Shown here: positions 22,939-31,363 of the stretch, in pieces
Layout: each line of letters opens with the position of its first letter
Numbering within the stretch: position 1 is the first letter of the stretch
NCBI GenBank assembly: GCA_938005705.1
Contig: CALLML010000020.1
Coordinates: 1 to 38,366 of the forward strand
DNA length: 38,366 bases
Reading direction: 5' to 3'
Origin: an uncultured bacterium
GTDB lineage: Bacteria; Verrucomicrobiota; Kiritimatiellia; PWTM01
Program-made: the position numbers and the translations under genes
Notes under the pieces: model-generated
What the model saw: only the letters and a program-made list of their open reading frames with translations
What the model was told of the DNA's origin: nothing
Databases searched by the model: none

Positions 22939-23000
22939 CACCACATCGAAACATTTGCCCGGCGCGGGGTTTGTTGGCGCCATTGCTTTTCACTGTTCAA

Positions 23001-23030
23001 TTGCCTACCGTCCGGCTATGGATTAGGCAA
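23001..23030. promoter_or_regulatory. inverted repeat in the aminotransferase leader
   Basis: TTGCCTA (23001-23007) and TAGGCAA (23024-23030) are a perfect 7-bp inverted repeat with a 16-base loop, five bases before the ribosome site AGGAG (23036-23040). It could be an operator or an RNA hairpin that limits access to the ribosome site. Confidence 0.4.
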
Positions 23031-23049
23031 CAATCAGGAGAAAAATGAT

Positions 23050-24372
23050 ATGACCATCGCTCATGTCAACGGCCCTTTGCCGGGACCTCGAGGCAAGGCG
23101 TTGCTGGGAAAATGGCATCAGTATGAAGCCGACGTGGTTGGTTACCAGGCGCCGGTCGTCTGGAAAACAGGCCGTGGCGCCATTGTCACCGATGTGGACG
23201 GCAATCGCTACATTGACTGGACCTCCGGTGTGCTCGTGACGAATGTCGGCCACTGCCACCCGCATCTGGTCGAGGCGGTGCGCAAAGCAGCTGGTGAACT
23301 GTTGAACAACTACGAATGCGCCAACGAATACCGCATTCTGGCCGCGGAGCGGCTGGTCAAGGCCTTGCCATCCCGCTTGGATCAGTGCTTTTTTCTGAGC
23401 ACCGGCAGCGAGGGTATCGAGGCGGCGACGCGCCTGATGAAGCGGCGCAGCGGCAATTTTGAGATCATCTCCTTCGAGGGCGGTTTTCATGGCCGCACCA
23501 CCGCCGCGCTTTCCGTCGGCGGCATGCCGGGTCCCAAGCGGCGATATGGGCCAACCCTGCCGGGTGTGATTCGTCTCCCCTATCCGAATCCCTATCGCGA
23601 TCCGTGCGGGTGGTGCCAGGACGGGCCGCGATTCAAACGGTATTTTGATTTTGCTGATGCCGTCCTCATGGCCAATTCCACCGGCAGCCTCGCCGGTGTG
23701 ATTGTCGAACCCTACCAGGGCGCCGCGGGCTTCATCTTCCCGCCCAAAGGGTGGCTCCGCCGCCTCGAGGAATGGCTGCGCGCCAAAGGCTTGCTCTACA
23801 CCCTCGACGAAGTGCAGTCCTCCTATGGTCGCACCGGCCGAATGTGGGCGATGGAACATGAAGGCTTGACGCCCGATATCGTCGTCCTCGGTAAAGGCAT
23901 CGGCAGCGGCATCGCCGTCTCGGCGGTGGCGGCAACCCGCGATGTCTTTTCCTGTCTGAAAAAAGGCGAAATGTCTAGTACGCTCGGGGGCAATCCCGTC
24001 GCTAGTGCGGCGGTCATCGCCGTGCTCGACATCATGGAGAAGGAGCGGCTGGCCGAACGCGCGGCGCACATGGGGCGACGCCTCAAACAGCGTCTTCTGG
24101 CCGTCGCGCGGCGATGCCGCTATCTCGGCGATGTGCGGGGCATGGGATTGGTCATGGGGCTGGAATTCGTGAAGGATAAACGGTCGCGCGCGCCGGCGCC
24201 GGAGTTGATTCGGCCCATCATTGACGGCTGCGCCAATGAGGGGCTGCTGGTCGGCGCCGTCGGTATGTACGGCAACGTCATCCGCGTCGCTCCGCCGCTG
24301 GTGATCTCCGCCGAGGAAATTGACGAAAGCGTGGCCATTCTCGATCGCGTGTTAAGGAGGCTCAAGATATGA
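23050..24372 (+). CDS. class III (omega) aminotransferase, PLP-dependent
   Basis: 440 residues. GSEGIEAATRLMK (119-131) binds PLP phosphate, LDEVQSSYGRTG (252-263) holds the ring-binding Asp (D253), and K282 in VLGKGIGSG is the PLP lysine. The substrate-gate region TLGGNPVASAA is also typical. The architecture is that of 4-aminobutyrate/ornithine-type aminotransferases. It has good ribosome site AGGAG upstream, and its stop overlaps the next start (ATGA), so it is coupled to an M20 deacylase. This pairing suggests deacylation followed by transamination of an omega-amino substrate. GABA transaminase or another omega-amino acid aminotransferase are both possible. Confidence 0.88.
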   Translation: MTIAHVNGPLPGPRGKALLGKWHQYEADVVGYQAPVVWKTGRGAIVTDVDGNRYIDWTSGVLVTNVGHCHPHLVEAVRKAAGELLNNYECANEYRILAAERLVKALPSRLDQCFFLSTGSEGIEAATRLMKRRSGNFEIISFEGGFHGRTTAALSVGGMPGPKRRYGPTLPGVIRLPYPNPYRDPCGWCQDGPRFKRYFDFADAVLMANSTGSLAGVIVEPYQGAAGFIFPPKGWLRRLEEWLRAKGLLYTLDEVQSSYGRTGRMWAMEHEGLTPDIVVLGKGIGSGIAVSAVAATRDVFSCLKKGEMSSTLGGNPVASAAVIAVLDIMEKERLAERAAHMGRRLKQRLLAVARRCRYLGDVRGMGLVMGLEFVKDKRSRAPAPELIRPIIDGCANEGLLVGAVGMYGNVIRVAPPLVISAEEIDESVAILDRVLRRLKI

Positions 24373-25619
24373 GTGCCGACACGCCCGACCTCCCATCCGT
24401 CCGCAGCGCCGTTTCGCGCGCTCTTCCCGATGCCGCACAACTGCTCTCGGAATTGATTCGCTTTCCCTCGACGCCCGGACACGAACACGAGGCAATGTGT
24501 TATCTGCGCGAGAAATGGAGCCGCCTGCGGGATTTCGAGGTCGAGGCGTGCCCGATGCGCAATACGCTGAAAAACGACCCCGAATACTCTACGCCCGTAC
24601 CTAACATAGAGTATGAAGGCCGGTTCAACCTCCGATGTGTCCGTCGTGGCGTGGGCGGGGGACGAACTCTGCTGTTCAACACCCACGTGGATGTGGTGCC
24701 GCCGTCCGAAGGTATGGAGGACCCGTGGAGCGGACAGGTGCAATCGGGTGTGATCCGCGGGCGTGGCGCGTGCGACGCGAAGGGACAGATCGCGACGCTC
24801 TATCTCATGGCCCGCGCACTAGAAGAACTTCCTTCGCCGTGCGGAGAGGTCGTTTTCCATCTCGTCAATGAGGAGGAAAACGGGGGCAACGGCACTCTCG
24901 CGATGGTGCGCGACGGCGAACGGGCGGATGGTTGCGTTGTGCTGGAGCCTTCGGATGGCCGGTTGTACACGTCCGTGCGCGGCGCAGTGTGGTTCCGCGC
25001 TGTTTTCCGCGGGCAGGCCGGCCATAGTGGCGAGATCGGCCGCACTCGCAGCGCCCTCATTATGGCCCGGGACGCCATTTCCGCCTTCGAACGCTACCAT
25101 GCCGACCTGCTCGCGCGCTCGCGCCATGTGCCGTTGTTCGAAAATTACCTGAATCCTATGCCGTTGACCTTTGGGCGATTACGAGCGGGGAATTGGCCCG
25201 CGTCCACGCCAAGCGAGGCCGTCCTGGAAGGGGTGCTGGGTTTTCTGCCGAATGTCACATACGACGAAGTCTGTCGAGACCTCCGCGTTGCGTTGGATCA
25301 GGCCGGCGACGGATCGATCGGCCCGAACACGACCTTGACATTTCTCTACCGCCACAATGCCAGCGTGCTCAACCCTGCCCACCCGCTGGCCCAATCGCTG
25401 TTGCATGCGGCGGAATGGTCCGGCGCGCCGCTGACGGTGGCTGGAATGACCGCCTCCTGCGATGCCTGGTTCTATCACGAATTCCTGAATATCCCCACGG
25501 TGGTTTTCGGCGCCGGATCGCTGGGCGTCGCCCATTCCAAGGATGAACACATCCATCTCGCCGATATCGCGCGCGCGGCGGAAACATTGATCGGGCTGAT
25601 TGCCGTGTTTGGCGGGTAA
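24369..25619 (+). CDS. M20 family metallo-deacylase/peptidase (ArgE/DapE/ACY1 type)
   Basis: 416 residues. The dinuclear zinc ligands are visible: H106 and catalytic D108 in FNTHVDVVPP, D136 in GRGACDAKGQ (bridging), E169/E170 in VNEEENGGNG, and a C-terminal HSKDEHIH. Family members remove an acyl or amino group from small molecules (acetylornithine, succinyl-diaminopimelate, acylamino acids, dipeptides). It is translationally coupled to the aminotransferase by the ATGA overlap. There is no signal peptide, so it acts in the cytoplasm. The exact substrate cannot be assigned; with an aminotransferase and a dehydrogenase, an N-acyl diamino or omega-amino compound is plausible. Confidence 0.87.
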   Translation: MSADTPDLPSVRSAVSRALPDAAQLLSELIRFPSTPGHEHEAMCYLREKWSRLRDFEVEACPMRNTLKNDPEYSTPVPNIEYEGRFNLRCVRRGVGGGRTLLFNTHVDVVPPSEGMEDPWSGQVQSGVIRGRGACDAKGQIATLYLMARALEELPSPCGEVVFHLVNEEENGGNGTLAMVRDGERADGCVVLEPSDGRLYTSVRGAVWFRAVFRGQAGHSGEIGRTRSALIMARDAISAFERYHADLLARSRHVPLFENYLNPMPLTFGRLRAGNWPASTPSEAVLEGVLGFLPNVTYDEVCRDLRVALDQAGDGSIGPNTTLTFLYRHNASVLNPAHPLAQSLLHAAEWSGAPLTVAGMTASCDAWFYHEFLNIPTVVFGAGSLGVAHSKDEHIHLADIARAAETLIGLIAVFGG

Positions 25620-25628
25620 TAGCGAATT

Positions 25629-26840
25629 CTACGCGTCGGCTTCCGGCTCCGCCGCCGTCGCCAGTTCCAGCGCCAGACGGCAGCCCTGGAGATATTCGCG
25701 GATATTGACGTGCTCGTCGAGACTATGAGCTCCGTGTTGGCCGGCGCCAAAAGTGATCGTCGGCACGCCGGAGGCATTCAGCGGATTTGCATCCAGTCCG
25801 CCATCCAAAATCCGGGTCTCCGGTTTCAACCCGACATTCTTCGCCGCCGCCATGGCGAACCGAACCACGGGATGGTCTTCGGGGAGTCGGAACGAGGGGT
25901 AGTCGCCAGCGACGCAAAATTCCACACGTCCCGATTGGCCTTGCCGATTACGCACGCTGCGCGCTGCCCATTCGAATGCGCGTTTCCATTCATCCGCGAT
26001 GACCTGGAGAAATCGGGGATCGTGACTGCGGCACTCTCCGCGCACATACACGTAATGCGTCACCTCGTTGGTCGCTTCGCCGCCGCGTATGACACCGGCG
26101 TTGGCCGTGCCCGTTTTTCGCCCTTGGGCGATCTTGCCGAAATAACCGCGCGCCGCTGCTCGCTCGATGGCGCGCGCGGCGATGAGCGTTGCGGAAATGC
26201 CATCTTCCGGACGCACGCCCGCATGAGAAGATCGCCCATGGATATGCGCCTCCCACTTTTGGGCCCCAATGGCGCCGATGACAATCCGCCCCGATTCGCC
26301 CGAGTCAATGTTGAAGGCCATCGCGGGCCGCCCGATGTCTGCCGGCCGCAGAAACTTCGCGCCGTAAAGGCCGATTTCCTCCGCAATAGTGAACACCACC
26401 GTCAGAGGCGGATGCGGCAGTCGTTCCCGCATCAGCGTCTCGATCATCGTCACCCAAGCGGCTACGCCGACGCGGTTGTCCGCTCCCAGACCCGTGCGCC
26501 CGGCCGGACGAATGATATTTCCTTTTCGCACCGGTTGCGCGCCGCGACAGAGCGGAACCGTGTCCATATGCGCCAGGCACATCCGACGCGCACCCGGGCG
26601 CGATGCCGGTATTTTGACGATGAGATTGCCGACCTCGAATTTTGGCGCGGCCGAACCCAACGCTCGCCGAATCCGTGTAGGAGCGCAATCGTAGCGCATC
26701 CACGTCTCAGGTACGTTCGCCGCGCGGAGTTTTTCACAAACCAGCGCCGCCACCGCACCTTCCTGGCCACTTCCCCCCGGCGTGGCGAGAAGATCCATCA
26801 AGTGCTGAATTGCTCGCTTCTCATTTATGGAGTTGGTCAT
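25629..26840 (-). CDS. M20 family peptidase, PepT-like
   Basis: 403 residues. Metal ligands H91 and D93 in LAHMDTVP, D121 in LGADNRVG, E154/E155 in TIAEEIGLYG, D179 in FNIDSGE and a C-terminal GAHSLDEHV give a complete di-zinc site. The layout with a lid domain (about 190-300) suits peptidase T (tripeptide aminopeptidase) and the related PepD-like proteins. It has no signal peptide. Its end lies nine bases from the end of the plus-strand M20 gene, so the two are convergent. It sits downstream of a small hypothetical gene (42-base gap), probably in the same transcript. Confidence 0.85.
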   Translation of the reverse strand: MTNSINEKRAIQHLMDLLATPGGSGQEGAVAALVCEKLRAANVPETWMRYDCAPTRIRRALGSAAPKFEVGNLIVKIPASRPGARRMCLAHMDTVPLCRGAQPVRKGNIIRPAGRTGLGADNRVGVAAWVTMIETLMRERLPHPPLTVVFTIAEEIGLYGAKFLRPADIGRPAMAFNIDSGESGRIVIGAIGAQKWEAHIHGRSSHAGVRPEDGISATLIAARAIERAAARGYFGKIAQGRKTGTANAGVIRGGEATNEVTHYVYVRGECRSHDPRFLQVIADEWKRAFEWAARSVRNRQGQSGRVEFCVAGDYPSFRLPEDHPVVRFAMAAAKNVGLKPETRILDGGLDANPLNASGVPTITFGAGQHGAHSLDEHVNIREYLQGCRLALELATAAEPEADA

Positions 26841-26882
26841 GTTTATGCCGCTCCCCCCGTCAAAGATAACACATCCCGTACG

Positions 26883-27287
26883 TCAGCGGATAATCAGATT
26901 GTTCGGTCCGCTGCCGATGCCGGGCGGAGGCGGCATGGCGCCCGAGGCGGGCACAACGATCTGCCGTGCTTGCTCGATCTGATGGCGCTCGATTTGTTCC
27001 GCAATTCGCTGCATGGCCGCCTCAATCGCCTCGCCGAATCGCTCCGCCGCCTCTTTGAGATTGGAAGCCTCGATCGGCATTTCCAGTGGTAGCGGGCCCG
27101 CGCGGGTCATGAGCTGCGTCTGGCCGAGAAAACGCGTCGGCCGCGTCGGATCGAGTGTTCCGTCTGCCTTGACTGGCGTCAATCGGCGTATGGAGCCGAC
27201 CTCCAGGTCCGTGAAAACCTCTTCCAGATAGAGACCATCGGGGTTCATCCTCAAATCATCCGCCTGCGCGCTGCGTTTGGGGCTCAT
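26883..27287 (-). CDS. conserved-looking hypothetical protein with C-terminal coiled coil
   Basis: 134 residues from the ATG at 27287, or 135 from the adjacent ATG at 27290; both follow a GGAAAGGAAGG site. No family recognised. The N-terminal half has a beta-rich segment (EEVFTDLEVGSIRRLTPV). The C-terminal half is an amphipathic helix rich in Glu, Ala, Gln and Arg (about 70-110), then a Pro/Gly-rich tail ending GPNNLIIR. Segments such as PTRPTRFLGQTQLMTRAGPLPLEMPI suggest a small soluble fold. It precedes the PepT-like gene by 42 bases. Cytoplasmic, no signal peptide. No function is assigned. Confidence 0.65.
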   Translation of the reverse strand: MSPKRSAQADDLRMNPDGLYLEEVFTDLEVGSIRRLTPVKADGTLDPTRPTRFLGQTQLMTRAGPLPLEMPIEASNLKEAAERFGEAIEAAMQRIAEQIERHQIEQARQIVVPASGAMPPPPGIGSGPNNLIIR

Positions 27288-27409
27288 CATCGCCTTCCTT
27301 TCCGTAACGGTGTTTTGCTCGATCACTTCAGCCCATTATCCCACGCAGCATGGTCCGCGTCGAGTGTCAACCACTCCGCGCGCCGGCGGCGGGCGGAAGC
27401 GATCGTCGG

Positions 27410-28201
27410 CTATGCGATAGGGGTGCGGCCCTCCAGTTCCGCGCGCAGACCGGCCGGACGGTCCGTGGTGATCGAGCGAACACCGAACCGTATATAGCAG
27501 CGCGCTTCCTGAGCGTCATTAACGGTCCATATATGGCACGCCAATCCGCTCCGGTGAAGCCGGCCGACAAAAATATCGTCCACCATCGGATGGTTCGCCA
27601 CGCCCACGCCGTCGGCGCCGGCGCCCGAAGCCATCGCCACCACTTTGTCCACGGACGGGCATCGCCGATCCATGGGCTCTTCTCTCTGAAAGCCGACCAG
27701 AAGGTTGGCCGTCACCATCGGCATCCTTTTCTTCGACGCCTCGATCACGGCGGGATTGAAGCTGATGAGAACAATTTGTTCGAGAGGAGCGGTCCGCGCC
27801 CGTAGCTCGGCCTCAATGAACGGTATGGCGTTCGGACCTGATTTGACTTCGAGAAAAAGTGACTTGTCCGGAGGCAGAATGTCCAGCACCTCGGCCAACG
27901 TCGGGATGCGTTCGCCCCGCCACCGTTCGCCCTTCCATCGGCCCGCATCGAGCGCCCGCAATTCCGCCAGCGTGCTTGTCTCTACGGCGCAGCAAATTCC
28001 ATCGGCGACGCGGGCTGTGTCGGCATCATGGATGCAAACGATATGTCCGTCCCGCGTGAGACGAAAATCCCCCTCAATCGCATCGGCGCCCTGCTCCCAT
28101 GCCAGTCGGAAGGAGGCCAGGGTGTTTTCCGGCGCGTCTTCGGAGGCGCCTCGATGCGCGACTACCCGACATATCGGCGATTCAGGGGGCATGGCGGACA
28201 T
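27410..28201 (-). CDS. glycerophosphodiester phosphodiesterase family protein
   Basis: 263 residues from ATG 28201. It has the GDPD catalytic set: H16-R17 in VAHRGAS, E43 and D45 in AIEGDF, and H58 in CIHDAD, then the barrel end IWTVNDAQEA, typical of the family. It hydrolyses glycerophosphodiesters to sn-glycerol 3-phosphate and an alcohol, recycling membrane lipid heads. There is no signal peptide, so it resembles the cytoplasmic UgpQ type more than periplasmic GlpQ. An ATG at 28192 is an equally possible start; no strong ribosome site decides between them. It is on the minus strand between the nitroreductase-like lipoprotein gene and the small hypothetical gene. Confidence 0.88.
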   Translation of the reverse strand: MSAMPPESPICRVVAHRGASEDAPENTLASFRLAWEQGADAIEGDFRLTRDGHIVCIHDADTARVADGICCAVETSTLAELRALDAGRWKGERWRGERIPTLAEVLDILPPDKSLFLEVKSGPNAIPFIEAELRARTAPLEQIVLISFNPAVIEASKKRMPMVTANLLVGFQREEPMDRRCPSVDKVVAMASGAGADGVGVANHPMVDDIFVGRLHRSGLACHIWTVNDAQEARCYIRFGVRSITTDRPAGLRAELEGRTPIA

Positions 28202-28393
28202 TATGGAGCGTGCCCTGGGGAATAAAATAAAATTGTCCAGCCCCGTCGGCCCGCGGTTTCGCACCGCGTTGAATGCGCGGCCCGCGCCGCAGGACTGTTG
28301 GCGCTCACCCTATAAGCGGAAAGCAGCCCTTGCCCCGTCTTTTCCGTCGCGTCGTCAAAAAGACAGAGGCCATCCCGCCCATGTCGCGCGATG

Positions 28394-29059
28394 CTATCGT
28401 TCCAGTGTTCGTCCGACGGGAACAATGTAAAGCGCCCGTTCCGGCGCGGGAAGACGGAGCACGCGGCTCACATCGTCGTCATCAAAGGCCCCAACGGGGA
28501 CCGCGCCGAGTTTCAGCGCTACCGCTTGCAGCAGGAGGTTTTGCGCGGCATGGCCGATCTCCATCGCGATATACCGTTCCGCACGCTCCCCATAGCGCGG
28601 CGCGATGCGTCGCGAATCTGCCGCAAACACAAAGACGGCTGGTGCGCGTTCCACCCACGGCTGATCCAGCGCGGCGCGACGCAAGGCCGGCCGGATATCC
28701 TCGACAAGGTGGCGTTCCAGACCATGAGTCACTGGCTGATACCGGAACACGCCCTCCGCCGTGGCCACGTAGAGAGTCAAGGGAAATGTAGCCCCCGCCG
28801 AAGGGGCGGCACGAAATCCTCGTCGTTCGTCGGTGATCCCCTGCGCGGCCCAGCAAAGCTGGGCAATCTCTTGGCGTGTCAACGGCGAATCCACGAACGT
28901 TCGAACGGACCGGCGAGCCCCGATCGTCTCTTCGAGACTGACCGATCCCCTTTGCCGCGGTCGCGGAAGCAAATCGCGGTGCGGCGTTTCTTCACTGTAA
29001 CCGCATCCCGACACCACCATGATCAACAACCCAAATATCCGCAAAAGACGCCGGTTCAT
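28394..29059 (-). CDS. lipoprotein nitroreductase/SagB-type dehydrogenase
   Basis: 221 residues from ATG 29059. An N-terminal lipoprotein signal ends at the lipobox VSGC (C19). The rest is a nitroreductase-fold protein: RRSVRTF (49-55) is the FMN-phosphate contact, with LTRQEIAQLCWAAQGIT, LYVATAEGVFRYQP and MEIGHAAQNLLLQAVALKLGAVPVGAF as in SagB-type oxidases. Cytoplasmic relatives oxidise thiazoline/oxazoline rings or reduce nitro compounds. A membrane-anchored, exported form with FMN is unusual. An earlier in-frame start would add 59 residues of poor composition. The gene stands alone, about 190 bases from GDPD, in the minus-strand run. Confidence 0.8.
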   Translation of the reverse strand: MNRRLLRIFGLLIMVVSGCGYSEETPHRDLLPRPRQRGSVSLEETIGARRSVRTFVDSPLTRQEIAQLCWAAQGITDERRGFRAAPSAGATFPLTLYVATAEGVFRYQPVTHGLERHLVEDIRPALRRAALDQPWVERAPAVFVFAADSRRIAPRYGERAERYIAMEIGHAAQNLLLQAVALKLGAVPVGAFDDDDVSRVLRLPAPERALYIVPVGRTLER

Positions 29060-29265
29060 TGTTATCTCGTCTTCTCGAGCCTCGGAATATGGGGCAACCT
29101 TTCTTCCACGATATTTCCATCCGACACTCACGCTCTGACCCGCGCAAGAAAAATCGCCGGTGACTGGCATGCGCAATGGATAGCGTCCGGCGCGCCGATG
29201 ACATGGTGGGGGTCTCCCCAACGATCGCACCTCCATCCTTGTCTCTTCTCAAAGGACGGATCGGA

Positions 29266-29287
29266 AACAAACCGGGACCGCTGTCCC
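29266..29287 (-). terminator. possible terminator of the RHS/CsgG-like cluster
   Basis: GGGAC (29274-29278) and GTCCC (29283-29287) form a perfect stem with a 4-base loop. On the minus strand it is followed by GTTTGTTTCC, moderately T-rich. It lies about 50 bases after the last gene of the minus-strand cluster (end 29337). Confidence 0.35.
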
Positions 29288-29336
29288 CGCGCTCCGACGA
29301 ATCACGGGCACGGGCCGCTTGAGAGCGACAGTAAAA

Positions 29337-30386
29337 TCAACGGAAGATTTCGGAGGCGGCGCGGCGTCCGGCCTCGGCGCCGATGCCGCCGGTGAAGGCG
29401 CCCACGGCGGCGCTGACCGTGCCGCCGACAATCCGTTTGATGCGGTTGCCCCAACTGTTCTCCCGCTGTTTCATCGCCTCTTCCTCGACCGCCGCCAGCT
29501 TCTGGGCCTGAGCCTTCATGGCCTCGGCATCGGCCTGGGCCTGGGCGAGTTTGCGCGCGGCGGCCTCCTGCTCGAAAGCTTGGCGCTCCGCCGCCATTTG
29601 CTGCATACCGGCCTGCGCCTGTTCCAACGCGAGAGCCCGCCGCTCCCGTCGGCGTTGCGCGAAGGCCTCGAGCGCGCCGGAGGGCGCAGGAGTGCTGTCA
29701 TCCCATGCGGGCGAGCGGGCCTCGGCGGCGGCGAGCGAATTGACCGGACGGCGCGGGGCCGCCGGCGGACGCGCACCGCGTTCGAGCCAGGCATCGAGTG
29801 CGGGCGCGTTCGGATCGCGGGCGCGCACTTCCGCCCAGGTTTGCATTTCACTCAGCAACCTGGCGCCGGAGGCGAGCGGTTCGCTCAGCCATTGTTCCAT
29901 GGCCCAGCGCCGCAGCGCCGGGTAGTCGGCGAGGGGCGGTTGCGCCCCGAGGTCGGTGACCAGCCGGCGAAGGTAAGCGGCATCGCCGGCGGACTCGGCG
30001 GCAGTAAAGGTGTCGGCGAAGGCCTGAAAACATTCGCGCGCCGCCGCGCCGAGCGCGCCCTCCAGCACGGCGCGCATCCGCTCGGTCTGCGAGGCGAACC
30101 AGTCCTCCGCCACTTCGCGGATCGCCGCGCCATCGGCGTCGGACGCGCCTTCCGCCAGTTTCCTGGCGGCCTCGCGGACCTCGTTCGCCAGTGTGTAGTG
30201 GAGGAGCGCTTCGAACATTGGTCGTTCCGACGCGCGTGCCGGCGACGCGAAGGCCCCGATGGACGCCAAGACCGCGGCGATGACGCGAATGCCGCCGGAA
30301 ACCCATGACGGGCGCGGTCGGAAAAGGCCAGAGGTAGCGGACGATGACGTGGGCGCCGCCTCCGAAATCGTGAAATGGGTTTTCAT
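29337..30386 (-). CDS. exported coiled-coil protein with SWG-containing C-terminal tail
   Basis: 349 residues; ATG 30386 follows GAGGGG nine bases away. The N-terminus has a long basic n-region then a hydrophobic segment ending ASPARAS, so it is exported. The middle is helical; residues ~230-305 are an Ala/Gln/Glu/Arg-rich coiled coil. The C-terminus has KQRENSWGNRIKRIVGG (N310-S311-W312-G313) then a Gly/Ala-rich helix ending RAASEIFR. A near match to this tail, KQRDQSWGKEI, is found at residue ~1474 of the RHS protein in the same cluster. The similarity suggests a shared docking or sorting module. It follows the third lipoprotein gene by 49 bases. No known family recognised. Confidence 0.7.
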   Translation of the reverse strand: MKTHFTISEAAPTSSSATSGLFRPRPSWVSGGIRVIAAVLASIGAFASPARASERPMFEALLHYTLANEVREAARKLAEGASDADGAAIREVAEDWFASQTERMRAVLEGALGAAARECFQAFADTFTAAESAGDAAYLRRLVTDLGAQPPLADYPALRRWAMEQWLSEPLASGARLLSEMQTWAEVRARDPNAPALDAWLERGARPPAAPRRPVNSLAAAEARSPAWDDSTPAPSGALEAFAQRRRERRALALEQAQAGMQQMAAERQAFEQEAAARKLAQAQADAEAMKAQAQKLAAVEEEAMKQRENSWGNRIKRIVGGTVSAAVGAFTGGIGAEAGRRAASEIFR

Positions 30387-30435
30387 TTTGATATCCCCTC
30401 GCTGCGCTGGTCGGATTTTTCCATCGGACAACGCC

Positions 30436-31350
30436 CTACGGTTCAACGGCGCGAAGCTGGATACGGCCCGCCGCGACGTCGAGCACCTGGAATTTCAAAC
30501 CTTCCGGCGGCGCCAGCACCAGCTCCTCCGCCAGTTCTTCGGCTGGTCGCTTTGATTCGATGGCAAATACGGCCACGCCGGTGGTGTAGGAGCGCTGCAC
30601 AACGTTGCGCACGTCCTGCGTTCGCGCGCGCAGGGTGTCACGCACGGCGCGCACCTTCCAGATTTGGTCCATGCCGCCGACGGTCAATTCAATGGCATGG
30701 GAGAACGCCGCGGCGGGGGACCTCGACGGCGTCCATTTTGCCAGCATTTCGTCAATGATGCGGTCGAGCGCCGCGTCGGCGGCGGCGCGGAGCGCCTTGG
30801 CGCTGCCGCTGACGTCCTCGATGCCCACCTGCGTGGCGTCTTCCGAAACGGCGGCGATGGACATCGCGTTATCCGTACGCACGGCGCGGAGCGTGACGAC
30901 CGCCTGGTAAGAGCGCAGGTTCGTGTCGGCAATACGGCGGGCGGAGGGTTTGGCGACGGCCTCGCCGACGAGCACGATATCGGCGCCGAACTGCGCGCCG
31001 AGCGCCGCCGCGCCGCGGTTGTCGCCGGCCATCTGCAGAATCTGCTGGCCGCGCGCGAGGTTGGCACGGACCATGTCCTGATCCACCGTGGGGATTCCGC
31101 GCTCCAAGAGTTTGCGGATCGCGCGCGCCTCCGTCTCCGCCGTGGCGATCGTGCCGAGGCTCTGCTCGTCCACGATGATCATCACGCGCGGCAAAACTGC
31201 GGGGCGATCCGGACCTTTCGCTTCACCGCGGCTCGGAGGAACTGCTCGCGTGGCGACCTCCGAATGTTCCGGCCCCGAAACGCAGCCGGAAAACAACCAA
31301 CCCGACGCCAGCCAAACGCCGTATCTTCGCACCCAACGTTTTCGATCCAT
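30436..31350 (-). CDS. lipoprotein, CsgG/LpoB/FlgT-like fold, with extra C-terminal domain
   Basis: 304 residues. The N-terminal signal ends at a lipobox-like FSGC (C23). Residues ~55-200 have the pattern of the CsgG/LpoB/FlgT-type domain: RVMIIVDE strand, ETEARAIRKLLERGIPTVD, LGAQFGADIVLVGEAV, then SYQAVVTLRAVRTDN and a final Ala-rich helix. The C-terminal ~90 residues are a second alpha/beta domain (TVGGMDQIWKVRAVRDTL). This resembles proteins in outer-membrane secretion and flagellar envelope assembly. It lies 13 bases after the second CsgG-like gene and before the coiled-coil gene, so one transcript is likely. Outer-membrane anchoring is inferred. Confidence 0.7.
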   Translation of the reverse strand: MDRKRWVRRYGVWLASGWLFSGCVSGPEHSEVATRAVPPSRGEAKGPDRPAVLPRVMIIVDEQSLGTIATAETEARAIRKLLERGIPTVDQDMVRANLARGQQILQMAGDNRGAAALGAQFGADIVLVGEAVAKPSARRIADTNLRSYQAVVTLRAVRTDNAMSIAAVSEDATQVGIEDVSGSAKALRAAADAALDRIIDEMLAKWTPSRSPAAAFSHAIELTVGGMDQIWKVRAVRDTLRARTQDVRNVVQRSYTTGVAVFAIESKRPAEELAEELVLAPPEGLKFQVLDVAAGRIQLRAVEP

Positions 31351-31363
31351 GCCGGGACCCCTT

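Noticed and set aside
26841-26882. Possible small gene or terminator between the hypothetical gene and the PepT-like gene
   Set aside because: Only 42 bases with no hairpin and no T-run; simple operon spacing.
25710-27092. 460-codon open frame on the plus strand
   Set aside because: It is antisense to the PepT-like gene, whose metal ligands are all present in the right order. The plus-strand frame has no recognisable domain.
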